Shown: piece by piece, positions 35,000 through 46,812 of the stretch | Numbering within the stretch: the first letter of the stretch is position 1 | Layout of the letters: each line of letters opens with the position of its first letter | From: Siderastrea siderea | Lineage: Eukaryota > Cnidaria > Anthozoa > Scleractinia > Rhizangiidae | DNA length: 64,000 nucleotides | NCBI GenBank assembly: GCA_964030785.1 | Contig: OZ034979.1 | Coordinates: 36,940,484 to 37,004,483 of the forward strand | Reading direction: 5' to 3' | The notes under the pieces: generated by a model | Database searches by the model: none | What the model saw: only the letters and a program-made list of their open reading frames with translations | Told to the model about the DNA's origin: nothing | Position numbers and translations under genes: made by a program

Positions 35000-35790
35000 T
35001 TACCGTAACCTAAGTAGGCAGGAATTTGTTTATCACCCCAAAAATTTCCACCCTGTTCGGCAAAGTCACGTAAATCTAACTTAAAAACCACTGGTCTAAT
35101 TTACCTAAAATTTTCTTACGGTACATACACCCCAACAAACTGTATCATGCAGTCTGTCGTTAAAAGCAGACAGATTTAGGCGGATTGGTCTGGTCAAAGC
35201 AAGATTTTTTGTTAGCCCTGATTGAAAATACGGAATTTGTGCTACCATTCATGCTCTTTTAGTGCAACACATAGCTTGTCAACTGTAATAAGACCAGAAA
35301 ACCTTCCATATACTTTTATCTAAAATATCGCTCACTGAGATTTATGTGGTCAAAGATAATTCTTTGAAACAATTGTGGTCACGGAATAGCAGTTTTCTCT
35401 TAGGAGAGTTATAAGTTTCGCAATAATTATAACAGTTCGCCGGTTTCTGTGAAAAGAATTGGAGTTTCTACAACTCGTGGGTGTTTTTAATTGCTTTGGA
35501 ACTTTCGTGCTTTAGTGCCAATGCGTGAACCTGTTTCGAACCTCGATTTAACTATCAGGTCAGGGCTCCAATTAACCATGACATTGCTGTTTTTCGAAAA
35601 TAATTAGTTTATAGTCTATGTCCCGCTCACGACTACAAAACGTAGCTAAATCTCACTCATCTGATTGGTTCAGTTTTATATATTACATACGCGTAACAAC
35701 CTAAGGAAACTCGCAAATCTTCTGTGAATAAACTGATGGGTAGCAAAAATCTGAAGTCGAACAATTGACAATTTCTTGGTCACAGACACT
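35000..35790. other. U3 DNA without a gene
   Basis: Matches U4 41890-42770 (CAGTCTGTCGTTAAAAG, then the TCCATATACTTTTATC block). No coding feature supported. Confidence 0.4.
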
Positions 35791-36227
35791 AGGGGTGGCG
35801 AATGGTCTTTCGGAACAGGGTCTTGCAAAATTCTAGCTGAATTGTAAGCGTCTCGCAATCTCGTTTTTGAGCGATTCTCTGCGTCTCGGAGTCTCGTCTT
35901 TTCGACAGACCAGTCTCTGATTCTGGGTTTCCTCGCTGAAGCCGTCTTTGAGTCTTAAATGTTTTTCGAAGCTGTCTGCACGTCTTGACTTTTTGGAAGG
36001 CTATAAAATGACTCTCGAAGTTATGGTGTGCTTCGCTAACATCACTCGACAACAACAACTCAATTTGCAGTCTTCGCATTATTCTAAAAAGTCTCGGGCT
36101 CGCATTTAAAAACCTCTACTGAAAAGCCCGGTCTCGCATTCCAAAAACTGAAAAGGTCTCGAGCTCCCACAAGAAAACACTCGTCTCGCCGTCTTGCAAA
36201 GTCTTGAATTTAGCATTCGCCATCCGT
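35791..36227. mobile_element. 437-bp MITE-like insertion in U3
   Basis: Ends are inverted: AGGGGTGGCGAATGG on the left and ACGGATGGCGAATGC, inverted, on the right. U1 and U4 lack it (CACAAACACTAATCGGC). ACACT occurs on both flanks, an imperfect duplication; the end sequence is compatible with hAT-type MITEs. The interior is rich in GTCTCG repeats. Frames at 35789-36079 and 36116-36406 are not genes. Confidence 0.6.
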
Positions 36228-36832
36228 AACACTATTTCTTTCAAGCTACACGCACGTACGAGAAAATAAATAAATAAATAAAAAACGTTTCTTGATAGCG
36301 TGAAAAAAGAACCAAACGAGTAAGTGAAGCAAGCAAGTCGGGGAGGCCAAGTGGGCGCCACCGGTGCCTTTCGTTGCACTTCTTTTGTTTTCAGTGCTAG
36401 CCCCATTTTGCATTGTTTGATTACGTATGTGTTCAGGACAAAAACGACCTTGGATTCAACGGAATTAAATCGAACAGCAACTAAGACTGATTATGAAGGA
36501 TAAATGCGTCAAATATTATGTTATTCGCACCGACAAGTTTCTTTTGTGTTGCGGGAAATTCCTATTTCAAACTCCATAATATCTCCACTGATGGCTACTG
36601 ATACAAGTCAGATTGTTTATTGCCCACGAATAACCGATACTGTTTTAACTAATGACAGACGAATACAGAGATCATACGATTTAAGCTTTCCTTTTAGTTT
36701 CCAAGCTCTTCTAGATCATTTTGTTGATGCGCTGTAGGAACTGTTTTCGTTTAAGATTACTTATATTTTTCTGTTTGTTTCTGCCAGTGCACAGACTCTC
36801 AATGTAACTGTCTTTGTCCGTGGTTAAAGTTG

Positions 36833-36988
36833 TCACAGAAATAACAGAAATATAAACTTTTCGAGAAATAACATTTGTTCGTCAAGCTTTTCTTTCCTTC
36901 TACTGTCTTGTGTACTTGAATAAAGGGCCACCATTGTCGGCGAGAAAAGAATAAAAAACAAGATTACTTCAAGCGTGCTTTCACTCAT
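36833..36988 (-). CDS. Conserved small ORF, MSESTLEV type (U3)
   Basis: The 51-residue frame begins MSESTLEVILFFILF, then VALYSSTQDSRRKEKL, and ends in a second hydrophobic stretch. It aligns with U1 (13278-13391) and U4 (43859-44056). Changes are mostly conservative in the first 35 residues, and the frames end differently beyond that, which suggests that only the first part is coding or that an exon ends near the GACxGTAG site. No family recognised. Confidence 0.35.
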   Translation of the reverse strand: MSESTLEVILFFILFSPTMVALYSSTQDSRRKEKLDEQMLFLEKFIFLLFL

Positions 36989-37079
36989 TTGTTGCGTCTT
37001 TCGGGTCCAATTAAGACGTTTTATCTTACGAAGCAGTGCTCTCTTTCTATGCGAAGTAACTTTACGGTTTACTTAATGC

Positions 37080-37345
37080 CCCGAGTTTTAATTACTTTTA
37101 CATAGAGCAAAATACCAATGCTTGTTACTCATATATAGTTAATCTGCAATCTGTTGTAAAGATCTTTCAAAAGGTTTCAGTTTCACCTCTTCGAAAAATA
37201 TTACATAACACCCTCTGAGTTTTAATTACTTTTACATAGAGCAAAATACCAATGCTTGTTACTCATATATAGTTAATCTGCAATCTGTTGTAAAGGTCTT
37301 TCAAAAGGTTTCAGTTTCACCTCTTCGAAAAATATTACATAACAC
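37080..37345. repeat. Short tandem duplication in U3
   Basis: A block of about 128 bp (GAGTTTTAATTACTTTTACA to AAAATATTACATAACACCCT) occurs twice in a row, near 37081 and 37210, nearly identical. U1 and U4 have one copy. A recent event. Confidence 0.85.
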
Positions 37346-37642
37346 CCTCTGAGTTCAAAAAGTTATGTCTACGTACAACCACACTGAAACATATATCACT
37401 CGCAGTTGAATGAAGAACTCTTAAAACATAACCAATAAAACATAACAGAAAACAACACTTTTGACTGAACCAAGAGCGGACCTTATAACTCGACAAACAC
37501 AAAACGGGGACCAGCATGTTTTGCTGACATCGCTTTAAGGCCGGTCTTCACTTGAACATTAATTAATTGAGGATTTTCTTTTCACTACCCGTGTTAGGTT
37601 TTGCACCTCCCCGTGTAACAAGGCCAACGCAGTTTTACTAAC

Positions 37643-37730
37643 CTTGCAGTTGTTGATTCAATGCAGCCGCTTCGCAAGACACAAGCAGGAAATATGAACA
37701 AATAGTGAACGAAGCAATAAGTGCGAGCAT
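37643..37730 (-). CDS. First exon encoding a signal peptide (U3, start shifted)
   Basis: One extra base near 37742 puts the usual ATG (37749) out of frame. An internal ATG at 37730 restores the conserved frame: MLALIASFTI, then YFLLVSCEA and ALNQQLQ, with donor CAAG|GTTAGT. This is still a plausible, shorter signal peptide. The TATA-like box is present, but about 36 bp of extra DNA lies between it and the exon. Confidence 0.45.
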
Positions 37731-37976
37731 GGCACTCGAGGTTAGTCATTTTGAAACTTTCGTAAAATGCAACGTTGTTTCAAGAAATAAGCGTTGAAAA
37801 TTGCGATTACTCTAACAGGCACGTTTTATGTTGGTATAAACAAGCCAAGTGTCTGTAGCAGGAGTGGGTCTTCTCGCCTCGAGCTTCGACACCGAGCTCG
37901 GATTCGTTTACACTGCTACCAGGGACTTGATTGCAGTGATTGTTTGATTGACAACGTACCTTAGTTATGGTCTATG

Positions 37977-39915
37977 AGGGTGCTAACGGGGTTAGTAGTT
38001 AACTGACAACTGGCCAAAAAAATAGTAGTTACCTGACATTTGGCCAAAAAATTAGAAGTTAACTGATAAATTAAAAGTCAACAGTTAACTGACATTTTAA
38101 TAGTTATATTGAATACGATTGTTGATGTTTTAAAAGCAACAAGGATTTTCTTAACGGCGAGGCTATTTCGTGACATTTACCTGTCACGCTGCATGATCTG
38201 GTAACGGTATTCACTGTCATTTGAGTCACTTCCGATGTAAAAGTGCCAGCCACGAGGGAGCGTAATTGGACCTTGATCTCCGTGATGGCTTTGAGTGGCG
38301 TGGTCAAAGTAGCCTGCGTGGCAGGCGCGGAAAGGGGAGGGAAAAGGAGAGAAATTATTCGTGAGAGCGGAGGAAGCGGGAGGAAGGGAGTCATGCAGGC
38401 CGTCCAACCCCATATTATAACTATGTTGAATGTAAATTGAGAAACACAAATTTCGAGTACTTACGGTGGCCGAACACAGTTTTCTTGTACCTATACGTTA
38501 TTCGTCGTTATTTTCAAGCCACTGGCAAGTAGGAGGCCAAAATTGGCACGATGCAAAATCAGCTAAAAGAGATTATATTTTGATCTGTTTTATTGGACTA
38601 AGTACCGTTGCCATGGCAACATAGCTGGTAATAAACCAGCATTACATAATCGGTCTGATTTATTTTCAGAAAATCCAGTCGTTAGATTTTTTTCCCATCA
38701 TTTGTCTCTCAGAAACTCAGAAAAATACTGCCCTATTGAGACTGGTCTGGTAAAATTTTGACGGAGAGATCTTCTGTAATTTTGTGTTTTGTATTTCAAC
38801 GTTTTCTGAACATGTCACCTGTCGGATTTCAATTTTTGTGTACAGGCGGGTTATGCGTGTTCTGAACTATTGTTCTACCAAATTTCATGAAATTCTAAGG
38901 AGCGGCTCCGTAGAAATCAGCGAATTTCCACTAAACCATGCAGTCACAATTTTCTGGTTAACTGCGCAAGCGTTGCATTTGACAGGGTCTCGATCTTTCT
39001 CTATCCATACAAACGATCCCGGAAAGGCAGGGTCGAATTGTATTACCATTTAATACATTGAAAAACAAATGTTTTTTACACATAACAAACTGTTTGATTG
39101 CTAAAAATGAATACAAGTAATTCTGACCAATCACGATTTTGGCAAAAGTAAATACGCCTGAAACAATGGCCTGGTAGTGGGCGCGCCCTCTTTATTCCTC
39201 TCGCGCTCCGCGCTCGTTGTTCGCGCTGGTAAATAATTTCAACCCCTCTTCCCTCCCCTTTCCGCGCCTGCCACGCAGGCTATCGTCATCTCGATAAAAA
39301 CTTAGAATAAGTTATTCTAAGTTTTTATCGAGATGATGATAAAGGGTCGGCATTCGAACGACACAGAGGTCGCGTGCCGTTTGACTTGGCGAAACGCAAT
39401 TCAGTGGACATAGTATGTAAACATTTGACAGATTTTACGGGAATCTTACAACAAGCGGTAAAGTTTGGACTCGGTGCGTTTGACTTGAAGCTTATCCGAT
39501 TAGATAATTGACTGTCCAGCACGCGAACGTGGGTTGACCTCGTTTGGCCTGATTTAGATCACGTCAACAATTGATTACGGATCAGAATGACAGACCCTCT
39601 GGGCAGACTAAACAACTAAACAAAAACAACTTTCTCATCTGTCTCAATAGTTCGGATTGTCTTTCTCTTTCATTATGAGTAAGATTATGAGTAAGATTAT
39701 TTTCATGTCTAGAAGTTGTAATTTATTTATTGATTGAGTAAGGTGGACCCCTAAGGATGATAGACGTACTGAAGTGAGGAAAAATTCGGGTTATGATGCT
39801 ATAATTTTGGATGTAAGAAAAGGAAAGTTAATAGCTAGCTACAATTAGTAGTTAACTGACATTTGGCCGAAAAGTTAGTAGTTAACTGACAATTGGGTAC
39901 CCCCATTAGCACCCT
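37977..39915. mobile_element. 1939-bp element with AGGGTGCTAAYGGGG ends at the U3/U4 junction
   Basis: The 15-bp ends are inverted with one difference (AGGGTGCTAACGGGG at 37977-37991; inverted at 39901-39915). Near each end, AGTAGTTAACTGACA followed by TTGGCC is repeated, in the same direction at both ends. No target-site duplication, as expected because U3 stops and U4 starts (with DNA missing) exactly at its ends. Inside: a 32-bp inverted repeat (38311-38342 and 39250-39281) and a 51-bp palindrome. An exon-like minus-strand stretch near 38188-38260 encodes WHFYIGSDSNDSEYRY before a CAG|GTAAAT donor, perhaps a captured gene piece. Confidence 0.7.
39286..39336. repeat. Perfect 51-bp hairpin palindrome
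   Basis: Two 25-base arms (TCATCTCGATAAAAACTTAG onward) around a single G. Lies directly next to the right arm of the 32-bp inverted repeat. Confidence 0.92.
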
Positions 39916-40104
39916 CTACTAGATAAATCATTGTCAAATTTTGATAATACTAGATGAATTTCTCGTTGACCGATGTTGTGGCTTTTATGAAAAGTAGGCT
40001 CAAATACCGTTATTCTAAAAAGAGCTGAGAGCAACAATCTACTTCCTCGGGCGCTGTCACAGGGTTCGTTCGGACACCGCTAGTGCTATGTTATGAAGTC
40101 GGCG

Positions 40105-40225
40105 GTGAAAATGCAGCCATTTTTGCGAATGGACTCAGGCTCTTGTACTCACCATGGTGACACGACCCCAGAGGCATTCGCCTATTTGGCGCTTACAGTG
40201 ACTGGCCGCTACATGAGCGTGCATG

Positions 40226-40302
<77 letters not shown>

Positions 40303-41130
40303 AATTAGTGCGTCTGCTGATAACAGTAACTGTTGGTAATTTGTTGAATGAGCTACTAAACAATATTTTAAATAAAGGTATCTATCGATTTATGTAACTA
40401 TTTAAGCTGTATAAATAATTCGTTCATATGACACAGGCTTGGCAACTCAAATTTGTATAAGCCTGTCAATAAAGAAAATATCCTATTCCAATCACAACGG
40501 ATTTGCTACTTGTGCTAGTAGTTTGTGAACAAAATTCTTTTATGTTGTTACATTCAGTCAATTTTCGCAATCTTTATTAATGGTTATGCATGATATTTTA
40601 GTAGCTGAAGTCGGCGGTTGTGTCAGCTCTGCTGGTAATACAGTTGCAACTGACTTTTTTGCAGGGCCATGAAGATTCTTAATGTAGAATAGAACAAAGA
40701 TCTTGAGTAACAAAAAAAAATAACAAAGTGAAAGGGATGTCAAAGTGAAAGGTATTTTTTGCGCGGCTTATGTCTATGCAGGAAAAGCAGATCTTAGCAA
40801 GGGCTGTAGGAATCCAAAAAGAAAATTTGGGGTAACCACGCATTTTTCAGAGATAATTGAGCCCAAATTTGGAAAGAAAATGTCATACCTTACTATGTAT
40901 TTTAAAGCTATTTATAATGAAGGTTGCTTAATTATCAGTAAAAAACAAGTTGTTCATCCAACTTTTCTTTTTGGATTCCAATAGCCCTTGGTACGACTTG
41001 CTTTTCCCGCTAATCATAAACTGTGCAAAAGAACTTCTGTATTAGGAAGCACCGTCATTAATTTTAGAACTGGCTCGAGCTAATCCAGAAGGTGAATGAC
41101 TTAAGGGTGGATTATACTTAAATCTTATGT
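40105..41130. other. Insertion in U4 without a recognised gene
   Basis: In U3 the DNA on either side is adjacent (AAGTCGGCGG to TTTTCCTAACG). The insert holds the (TA)n tract and a 79-residue frame at 40745-40984 of no recognised family. Its ends show no clear inverted repeat. Confidence 0.5.
40228..40298. repeat. (TA)n microsatellite
   Basis: About 35 TA units. Confidence 0.95.
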
Positions 41131-41599
41131 TTTCCTAACGTTTGGCCGTCTTTCTTAATTATCTCCTAGAGGTTTCGTTCAATCCAGAATTGCCGCGATA
41201 GGTGTGTAGTGCGAGCTCCTATAAATCAGTAAGAATTTTTGCGCAATTTTTAATGCATGCGTACACACACACACACACACAAAAACAAAACAAAAAAGAA
41301 AAGAAAAAATAAACGGGGAGGGGGGAGGAGGGAGGAGGTATTGATGAATCGTAGGAAAATTGCAAATTGTTTAGACGGTGGTGAAAATTAAATATAATTT
41401 CCCCTTAAACAGGCATCTTTTAATTTACTTCCAAACAATTTGGCAGCATCGACTCCAATCGATTGGCGCGTAGCAAAATCATGAAATTAAGACGTCGCTG
41501 ATGCAAATTGCAAGTGCAGTTATACTGTGACTTCACAAAACGTGTCATTCTGTGGTACAAAAATCAAAGCTTTTTTCTTAAACAGGGTTTGCAAGAACC

Positions 41600-41738
41600 A
41601 AAACGGGAATTGCCACAGTCTGGAACTGAATTCCTTCTAAGGTGTAGTCTTGTGTTTTTTGCTTCTCTTGTATGCGTCAGCCAGCCTTTTGAATCGAAAA
41701 AAGTAAAACTTAAATCCGTGATTTTCATTTCAACTCTT
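41600..41738 (-). CDS. Exon-like frame, U4 counterpart of 27709-28008
   Basis: VEMKITDLSFTFFD, then NTRLHLRRNSVPDCGNSR. The NTRLHL and VPxCGNSR parts match U2 and U5. It runs on into unrelated residues, so it is at best part of an exon. Confidence 0.3.
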
Positions 41739-42274
41739 TTCGTTCGTTATCTGCTTATGACGCCTTGTCGGCGCCTTTGTGTTAAACCTAATAACTTAAA
41801 GTGAAAAAATTCTCGTTATCAAATTCTGTATTTTTAACCTCTGAAACGTTTTCACCTTTAACGGCTGTATTGCTGAAATGCGGTTTGATTTTATCATTTA
41901 TTTACAGTAACCACTCCAAGCAGGCACGAATTTGCTTATCACCCAAAAAATGTCCACAGCTTTCCGAGAAGTCACGTAATTTAATTTAAAAACCTCTGGT
42001 CTAATTTACGTAGTTTTTTACGGTGCATATACTAACAAACTGTATCATGCAGTCTGTCGTTAAAAGGAGACAGATTTACGTGGATTGGTTTGGTCGAAAC
42101 AAGATGTTTTTGTCAGCCCCGATAAGGAAATTGTACTAAATGCTCTTTTTAGTGCAACAAATAGCTTGTCACCCCGCAATAAGACCAGAAAACCTTCCAT
42201 ATACTTTTATCCAAAACATACTCAGTTTTATTTGGTCAACGATAATTACGTGAAACAGGGTATACAAATATAGA

Positions 42275-42325
42275 TAATAAATAAATAAATAAATAAATAA
42301 ATGTCAAGATCATTTGTTTATTTGT

Positions 42326-42360
<35 letters not shown>

Positions 42361-42365
42361 TTCAT
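42275..42365. repeat. (AAAT)n and (TTTA)n facing tracts
   Basis: About 28 bp of AAAT units followed, 8 bp later, by more than 50 bp of TTTA/TTTG units. Can form a hairpin. Longer than the U1 version. Confidence 0.9.
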
Positions 42366-42773
42366 TATCAACGATAATTCTTTGAAAAATTGGTGGTCAC
42401 GGAATAGCAGTTTTTTCTTAGGAGAGTTTAAAGTTTTGCAATAAATAAATAACAGTTAGCGTTTCTGTGCAAAGAATTACCAGTTTCTACAACTCGTGGG
42501 CGTTTCAGTTGCTTCGGAACTTTCGTGCTTTAGTGCCGGTGCATGAACCTGTTTCAAACCTCGACTTATCTATCACATCAGCGCTACAATTAACCATGAC
42601 CTTGCTGTTTTTTCGAAACTTATTAGTTTACAGACTATGTCCCGCTCACAACTACTGAAACATAGCTAAATCTCACATATCTGATTGGTTCAGTCTTATA
42701 TGTCACATATGTTAAAACATAAGGAAACTCACAAATCACTGAATGATAGCAAAAATCTAGAATCGCACTCTCC

Positions 42774-43193
42774 CGGGGGGAGGCGGGGAACATTTGACTC
42801 ATGTTTGGGTATAGGGGTGCCACTGAGGGCTTGAAACTGACCCTATTTAAGACAAAAAAAACCCTAAAATACCTACCCTACGTAGGACAACACCCTCATT
42901 TTAGGTCCCTGTTTAGGAGAAACGGTAAAATACACACTCCCTTGATTCCCCCCATTTAAAGTGTTTTCAAAGATGAGCAAACGTCCCCGATCCGGGATTG
43001 CCATATTTTAAGCCCCTGATTTAACGAGGACAATCGTACTGACCATACCCTGTTTAGGACAAGTTCAGATCCGTTTAGATAAAAATTATATATCCTGTTG
43101 TTGGACAGAGACGTTCCTAAAACCATACCCTGTCCAACGGCGCGTCCTCTTAAACGCCATATAAGGGAATATACCCCCCCCCCGTCCCGGGGG
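42774..43193. mobile_element. CCCGGGGG-ended MITE, U4 copy
   Basis: Same element and same position as 12107-12532, so it inserted before the U1/U4 duplication. U3 keeps the empty site. Confidence 0.7.
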
Positions 43194-43858
43194 CGCACAA
43201 TTGACAATGTCTTGGTCACAAACACTAATCGGCTTTCAAGCTACACGCACGTAGGTGAAAATCAGATGAACGTTTCTTGATAGCGAAAAAGAACCAAACA
43301 CCAACGACAAATTAAAGCTGCGTATGGCAACATGTGATTTGTTTTTCTTTGCAGGCTTCAAGCTGTATTTCAATGCCGTCTTGCAGGCTCTCTTCTCGCG
43401 TGACTCGCGTTTATCGACTAGCTGGCGAGAGAAGCAAGTCGGGGAGGATACAAGTGGGCGCTGCCAGAGCCTGTCGGTTTTCAGTACAATCTCCATTTTG
43501 CATTGCTTGGTTACGTAAGTGTTCAGAACAGAAATGACCTTGGATCCAACAAAATAAAATGCAACAGCAACTAACTGATTAAGAGGGATTTTAGAATATG
43601 TCAAATACTGTGGTATTTGCACCGAAAAATTTCTTTTCTGTTGCGGGAAATTCCTAATTGACTCCATGAGAACTCCACAATGGCTACATAAGTGAGTTTG
43701 TTTGTTTGTTGCCTACAAATAGCCGATACTTATAACTAATAACAGACGAATGCCGAGGCTATATAAATTTAGTTTTCCTCTTTGTTTCCTATCTGTTCTA
43801 ATTCATTTTGCTGATGCCCTTACCTATATTTTTATGTTTGTTTTTGCCACTGCACAAA
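43194..43858. other. U4 DNA with a long but unsupported frame
   Basis: The minus frame 43236-43667 (143 codons) aligns with the shorter 12564-12908 in U1, where indels break it, and U3 lacks much of it. Not called a gene. Confidence 0.4.
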
Positions 43859-44056
43859 CTATCGATGTAGCTTTGTTTGCCTGCAGCTGAAGTTGTCACA
43901 TACTGAATAATAGGAATCAGTAAACTTTTCAATTAATAAAATTTTTTTATCAAGCTTTTCTTTTCTTCTACCGTCTTGTGTACTTGAATAAAGGGACACA
44001 ATTGTCGACAAGAAGAGAACAAAAGTCAAGATTACTTCAAGTGCGCTTTCACTCAT
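43859..44056 (-). CDS. Conserved small ORF, MSESALEV type (U4)
   Basis: ATG at 44056 opens MSESALEVILTFVLFL, then LYSSTQDGRRKEKL; the frame runs 65 codons to a stop at 43859 and ends with CDNFSCRQTKLHR. Hydrophobic N-terminus of signal-peptide or anchor type followed by a basic stretch. See the U1 and U3 versions. The later part, with two Cys, is not shared by U1, which stops early. Confidence 0.4.
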   Translation of the reverse strand: MSESALEVILTFVLFLSTIVSLYSSTQDGRRKEKLDKKILLIEKFTDSYYSVCDNFSCRQTKLHR

Positions 44057-44550
44057 TTGTTGTGTCTTTCGGGTCCAAGACAATTTATCTCACGAAGCAG
44101 TGTTCTCTTTCTACGCGAAGTAACTTTACGGCTTTAATCCCCGAGTTTTAATTACTTTCACATAGAGGAAAATACCAATGCTTGTTACTCATATATAGTT
44201 AATAAGCATTCTGTTGTAAAGATCTCTCAAAAGATTCAAGTTTCCCCACTTCGAAAATTATCACACAACACCCTCTGAGTCCAAAAAGTCATGTCTACGT
44301 ATATCCACACCGAAACATATATCACTCGCAACTGAATGAAAAACTCACAAAACACAACCAATAAAAGATAATTATATAAGAGAAAACGACATTTTTGACT
44401 GAATTAAGAGCAAATCTTACAACTCGACAAACAAAAAAAGGGGACCATCATGTTTTGCTGGCATTGCTTTAGGGGTGCTCACTTGAAATCGTTTAATTTA
44501 AGTAAGGATTTCCTTTATTACACGCGTTAGATCAACGAAATTTTACTAAC

Positions 44551-44656
44551 CTTGCGGTTTTTGAATCAAGACGGTCGCTTCGGAAGCCACAAGCAGGAAA
44601 TATGAGCAAATAGTGAACGAAGCAGAAAGTGCTAGCATAGCACTCGAGGTTTTCAT
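44551..44656 (-). CDS. First exon encoding a signal peptide (U4)
   Basis: ATG at 44656 opens MKTSSAMLALSASF, then YFLLVASEATV and LIQKPQ, with donor CAAG|GTTAGT. This is the cleanest of the four copies: basic N-terminus, a hydrophobic run of about 18 residues, then small residues and EA. A TATA-like box on the minus strand lies about 50 bp upstream (44702-44711). It probably starts a secreted or type I membrane protein encoded leftward. Confidence 0.6.
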
Positions 44657-45050
44657 TTTGAAACGTTGGTAAAATGCAACGTTGTTTTAAGGTTTTATGT
44701 TGGTATAAACAAGCCAAGTGTCTGTAGCAGGAGTAGGTCTTCTCGCCTCGAGCTTCGTCACCGAAACTGATTCGTTTACGCTGCTACCAGGGACTTGATT
44801 GCAGTGATTGTTTGATTGACAACGTACCTTAGTTATGGTCTATCTGTCTCATGACATTATGAGATATATAAAGAGTATGGTTTCCTTGTAATGGGGTCTG
44901 TGGACTCTCAATCACAAGGGTAGATCTAGAGGAGAGCGCCGTGTTAAGTGATAACTTATTCTTATTTCCTGGATGAGTCTGGCTACGTCAATTGCAACAT
45001 ATGTTGTTAGTTTAACTTACACGAGCTCGCTCCTTTAAGGGGCAATAAAG

Positions 45051-45724
45051 ACAGTCATCTCTTTCTTGATATTACTCAGTTATTTCACTGGAGTACTATC
45101 GTAAGCAAAAATGTTGGTCATTTTTTGCTATCAATAAAAATAGTCGTGCAGTTAGATCTTTTATGATCTTGGCTGACCTGAAATCCCTTGAGTTATTCAG
45201 ATTTCTCAGCTTCCAAAAAAAAAGCTAACCCTCTTATAACCCTCTTAATCTTAGCATTTTGAATTGCAGACACACTTGTCATGAATTACTGTAACATGTC
45301 GTTAGGGTTTGGTCAAGTTCCGTTATGAAAAGCAATGTTAGTATAATAGATTTCTACCTGCAGGGAAATAATTACTTTTGCGTCTTCAGGCCTGGAACTT
45401 CGACGTATAACTTTTTTTATTTTCTGTGAAACGTCTTATGGTAGTACTATGCTGTACCGGCTGCAAGAGGAGAATTAATTGAAAATAGCTAACATGTTTT
45501 TTCACTCGATTCAGTGGCAGACAACTTTGATAAGTAGGAGCCATCCGGCTCCATATCTTATCATTTTATTTGATTTAAATGGTCCGACTAACTTGGTTGT
45601 CGAACTGATTTCCGACCGGAAAAGCGATTTTCCGGGGGATAAATAACTTGTCATTGCTTTTCAGCTCCTATCAAGCAATATCGCTTCAGCACAAGATTGA
45701 CGAATTTGTAACCTCTCCAGCTGG
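45051..45724. other. Gene-free junction between U4 and V2
   Basis: No match to the U1-V1 junction and no coding feature. Confidence 0.4.
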
Positions 45725-46366
45725 AAACACCTTGTTTAGTACAGCATAATAACCAAGAAAGGACTGCTCAGTAGCTTTCATTTAAATGGACATGTCTTGA
45801 ATTTCATCCATAGACTCAAATTTAAGTTAGAATCACCTTGTACACCGTAATACACAGCCCCACACTGAAAGTACTGCTCAGTAGCTTTAATTTGACTGGG
45901 CACGCTTTGGTATTTCATCCACAAACTCAAAATTTAGAACATTGTACTGCGCGATAAACAGTACCACATGAAAGTACAGCTAAGTAGTTTTCATTTGAAT
46001 GGTCACACTTAATTAAAGCTTTATCTACAGACTCAAAAGATAGAACCACCTTGTAAAGCTTGATAAACAGTACCACAGGACAGTGCAGCTAGGTAGCTTT
46101 CATTTGAATGGTCACACTTTAGGATTTCATCCACAGACTCAAAAGTTAGAACCACCTTGTCAAGTATAATAAACAACACCCCAGGAAAGTAATGCTCAGT
46201 AGCCATCATTTCATGGTCGTACTGTAGGATTTTATTGACAGATTCAAAAAGTAGAATCGTCTTGTACAGCATAATAAACAGCACCACAGGAAAGTACTGC
46301 TCAGTAGCTTTCATTTGAATGGTTACACTTTAGGATTTCAACCACACTGATTTTCATACGTCAGGA
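45725..46366. repeat. Roughly 105-bp tandem repeat, V2 array left part
   Basis: Six or so units, continuing after the helicase element at 50805-51060. Because 105 is 35 codons, the minus strand stays open over nearly three units (46033-46314), repeating motifs like FESVDEILKCDHSNES. The V1 array has fewer units. The frame is probably a by-product of the period. Confidence 0.85.
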
Positions 46367-46374
46367 CCATATTG
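46367..46374. repeat. 8-bp target-site duplication, left (CCATATTG)
   Basis: Identical to 50805-50812. V1 has the single pre-insertion copy at 14823-14830. Confidence 0.95.
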
Positions 46375-46812
46375 AGGGGGACATTGGGGTTTGCGGTATT
46401 GCGGTAATGGCCAATTTTTCATGCGGTATTTCGGTAATTCTGATCTAAAATTGCGATATTGCGATATTCTCAAAACCTGCGGGATTCGGTTTTTAGCGTT
46501 TTGTTGGGTATTTAAAATTATCTTCCCGTAATTTTCGGCCCTCTCGGATCTTTTTTCAGTTTCTTGTCGTTTCGGAAACAGCTGCGGAAACGTTTCGAAA
46601 CACCTCTAAGGTCCTCTGATCCGTCACGCGTGTTTATACTAGTCATATTGACATGAAACGTAATTACAATTTGATCGCTTGGACAACCAATTAAAAGTCA
46701 CGGCACTGACGTATGTCACGCATCGACTTTTAATATTTAATATCGATCGACCTTTGTTGACCCCACCAAGGGGTCCAAGATCATGTCCAAACCACGAGCT
46801 TTGCCAGACAGA

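Larger units (their letters stand above)
32245..37975. repeat. U3 module
   Basis: Colinear with U4 39917-44845, more diverged from U1/U4 than those are from each other. It contains a local tandem duplication (33203-34998) and a 437-bp insertion (35791-36227), and ends abruptly at the element starting at 37977. Confidence 0.8.
39917..45050. repeat. U4 module
   Basis: Starts at TACTAGATAAATC, lacking the first roughly 200 bp seen in U2, U3 and U5. The 42055-44690 part pairs with U1. A section at about 40105-41130 is absent from U3. Confidence 0.8.

Noticed and set aside
43236..43667. 143-residue minus-strand frame in U4
   Set aside because: Broken by indels in U1 and mostly missing in U3; no motif recognised.
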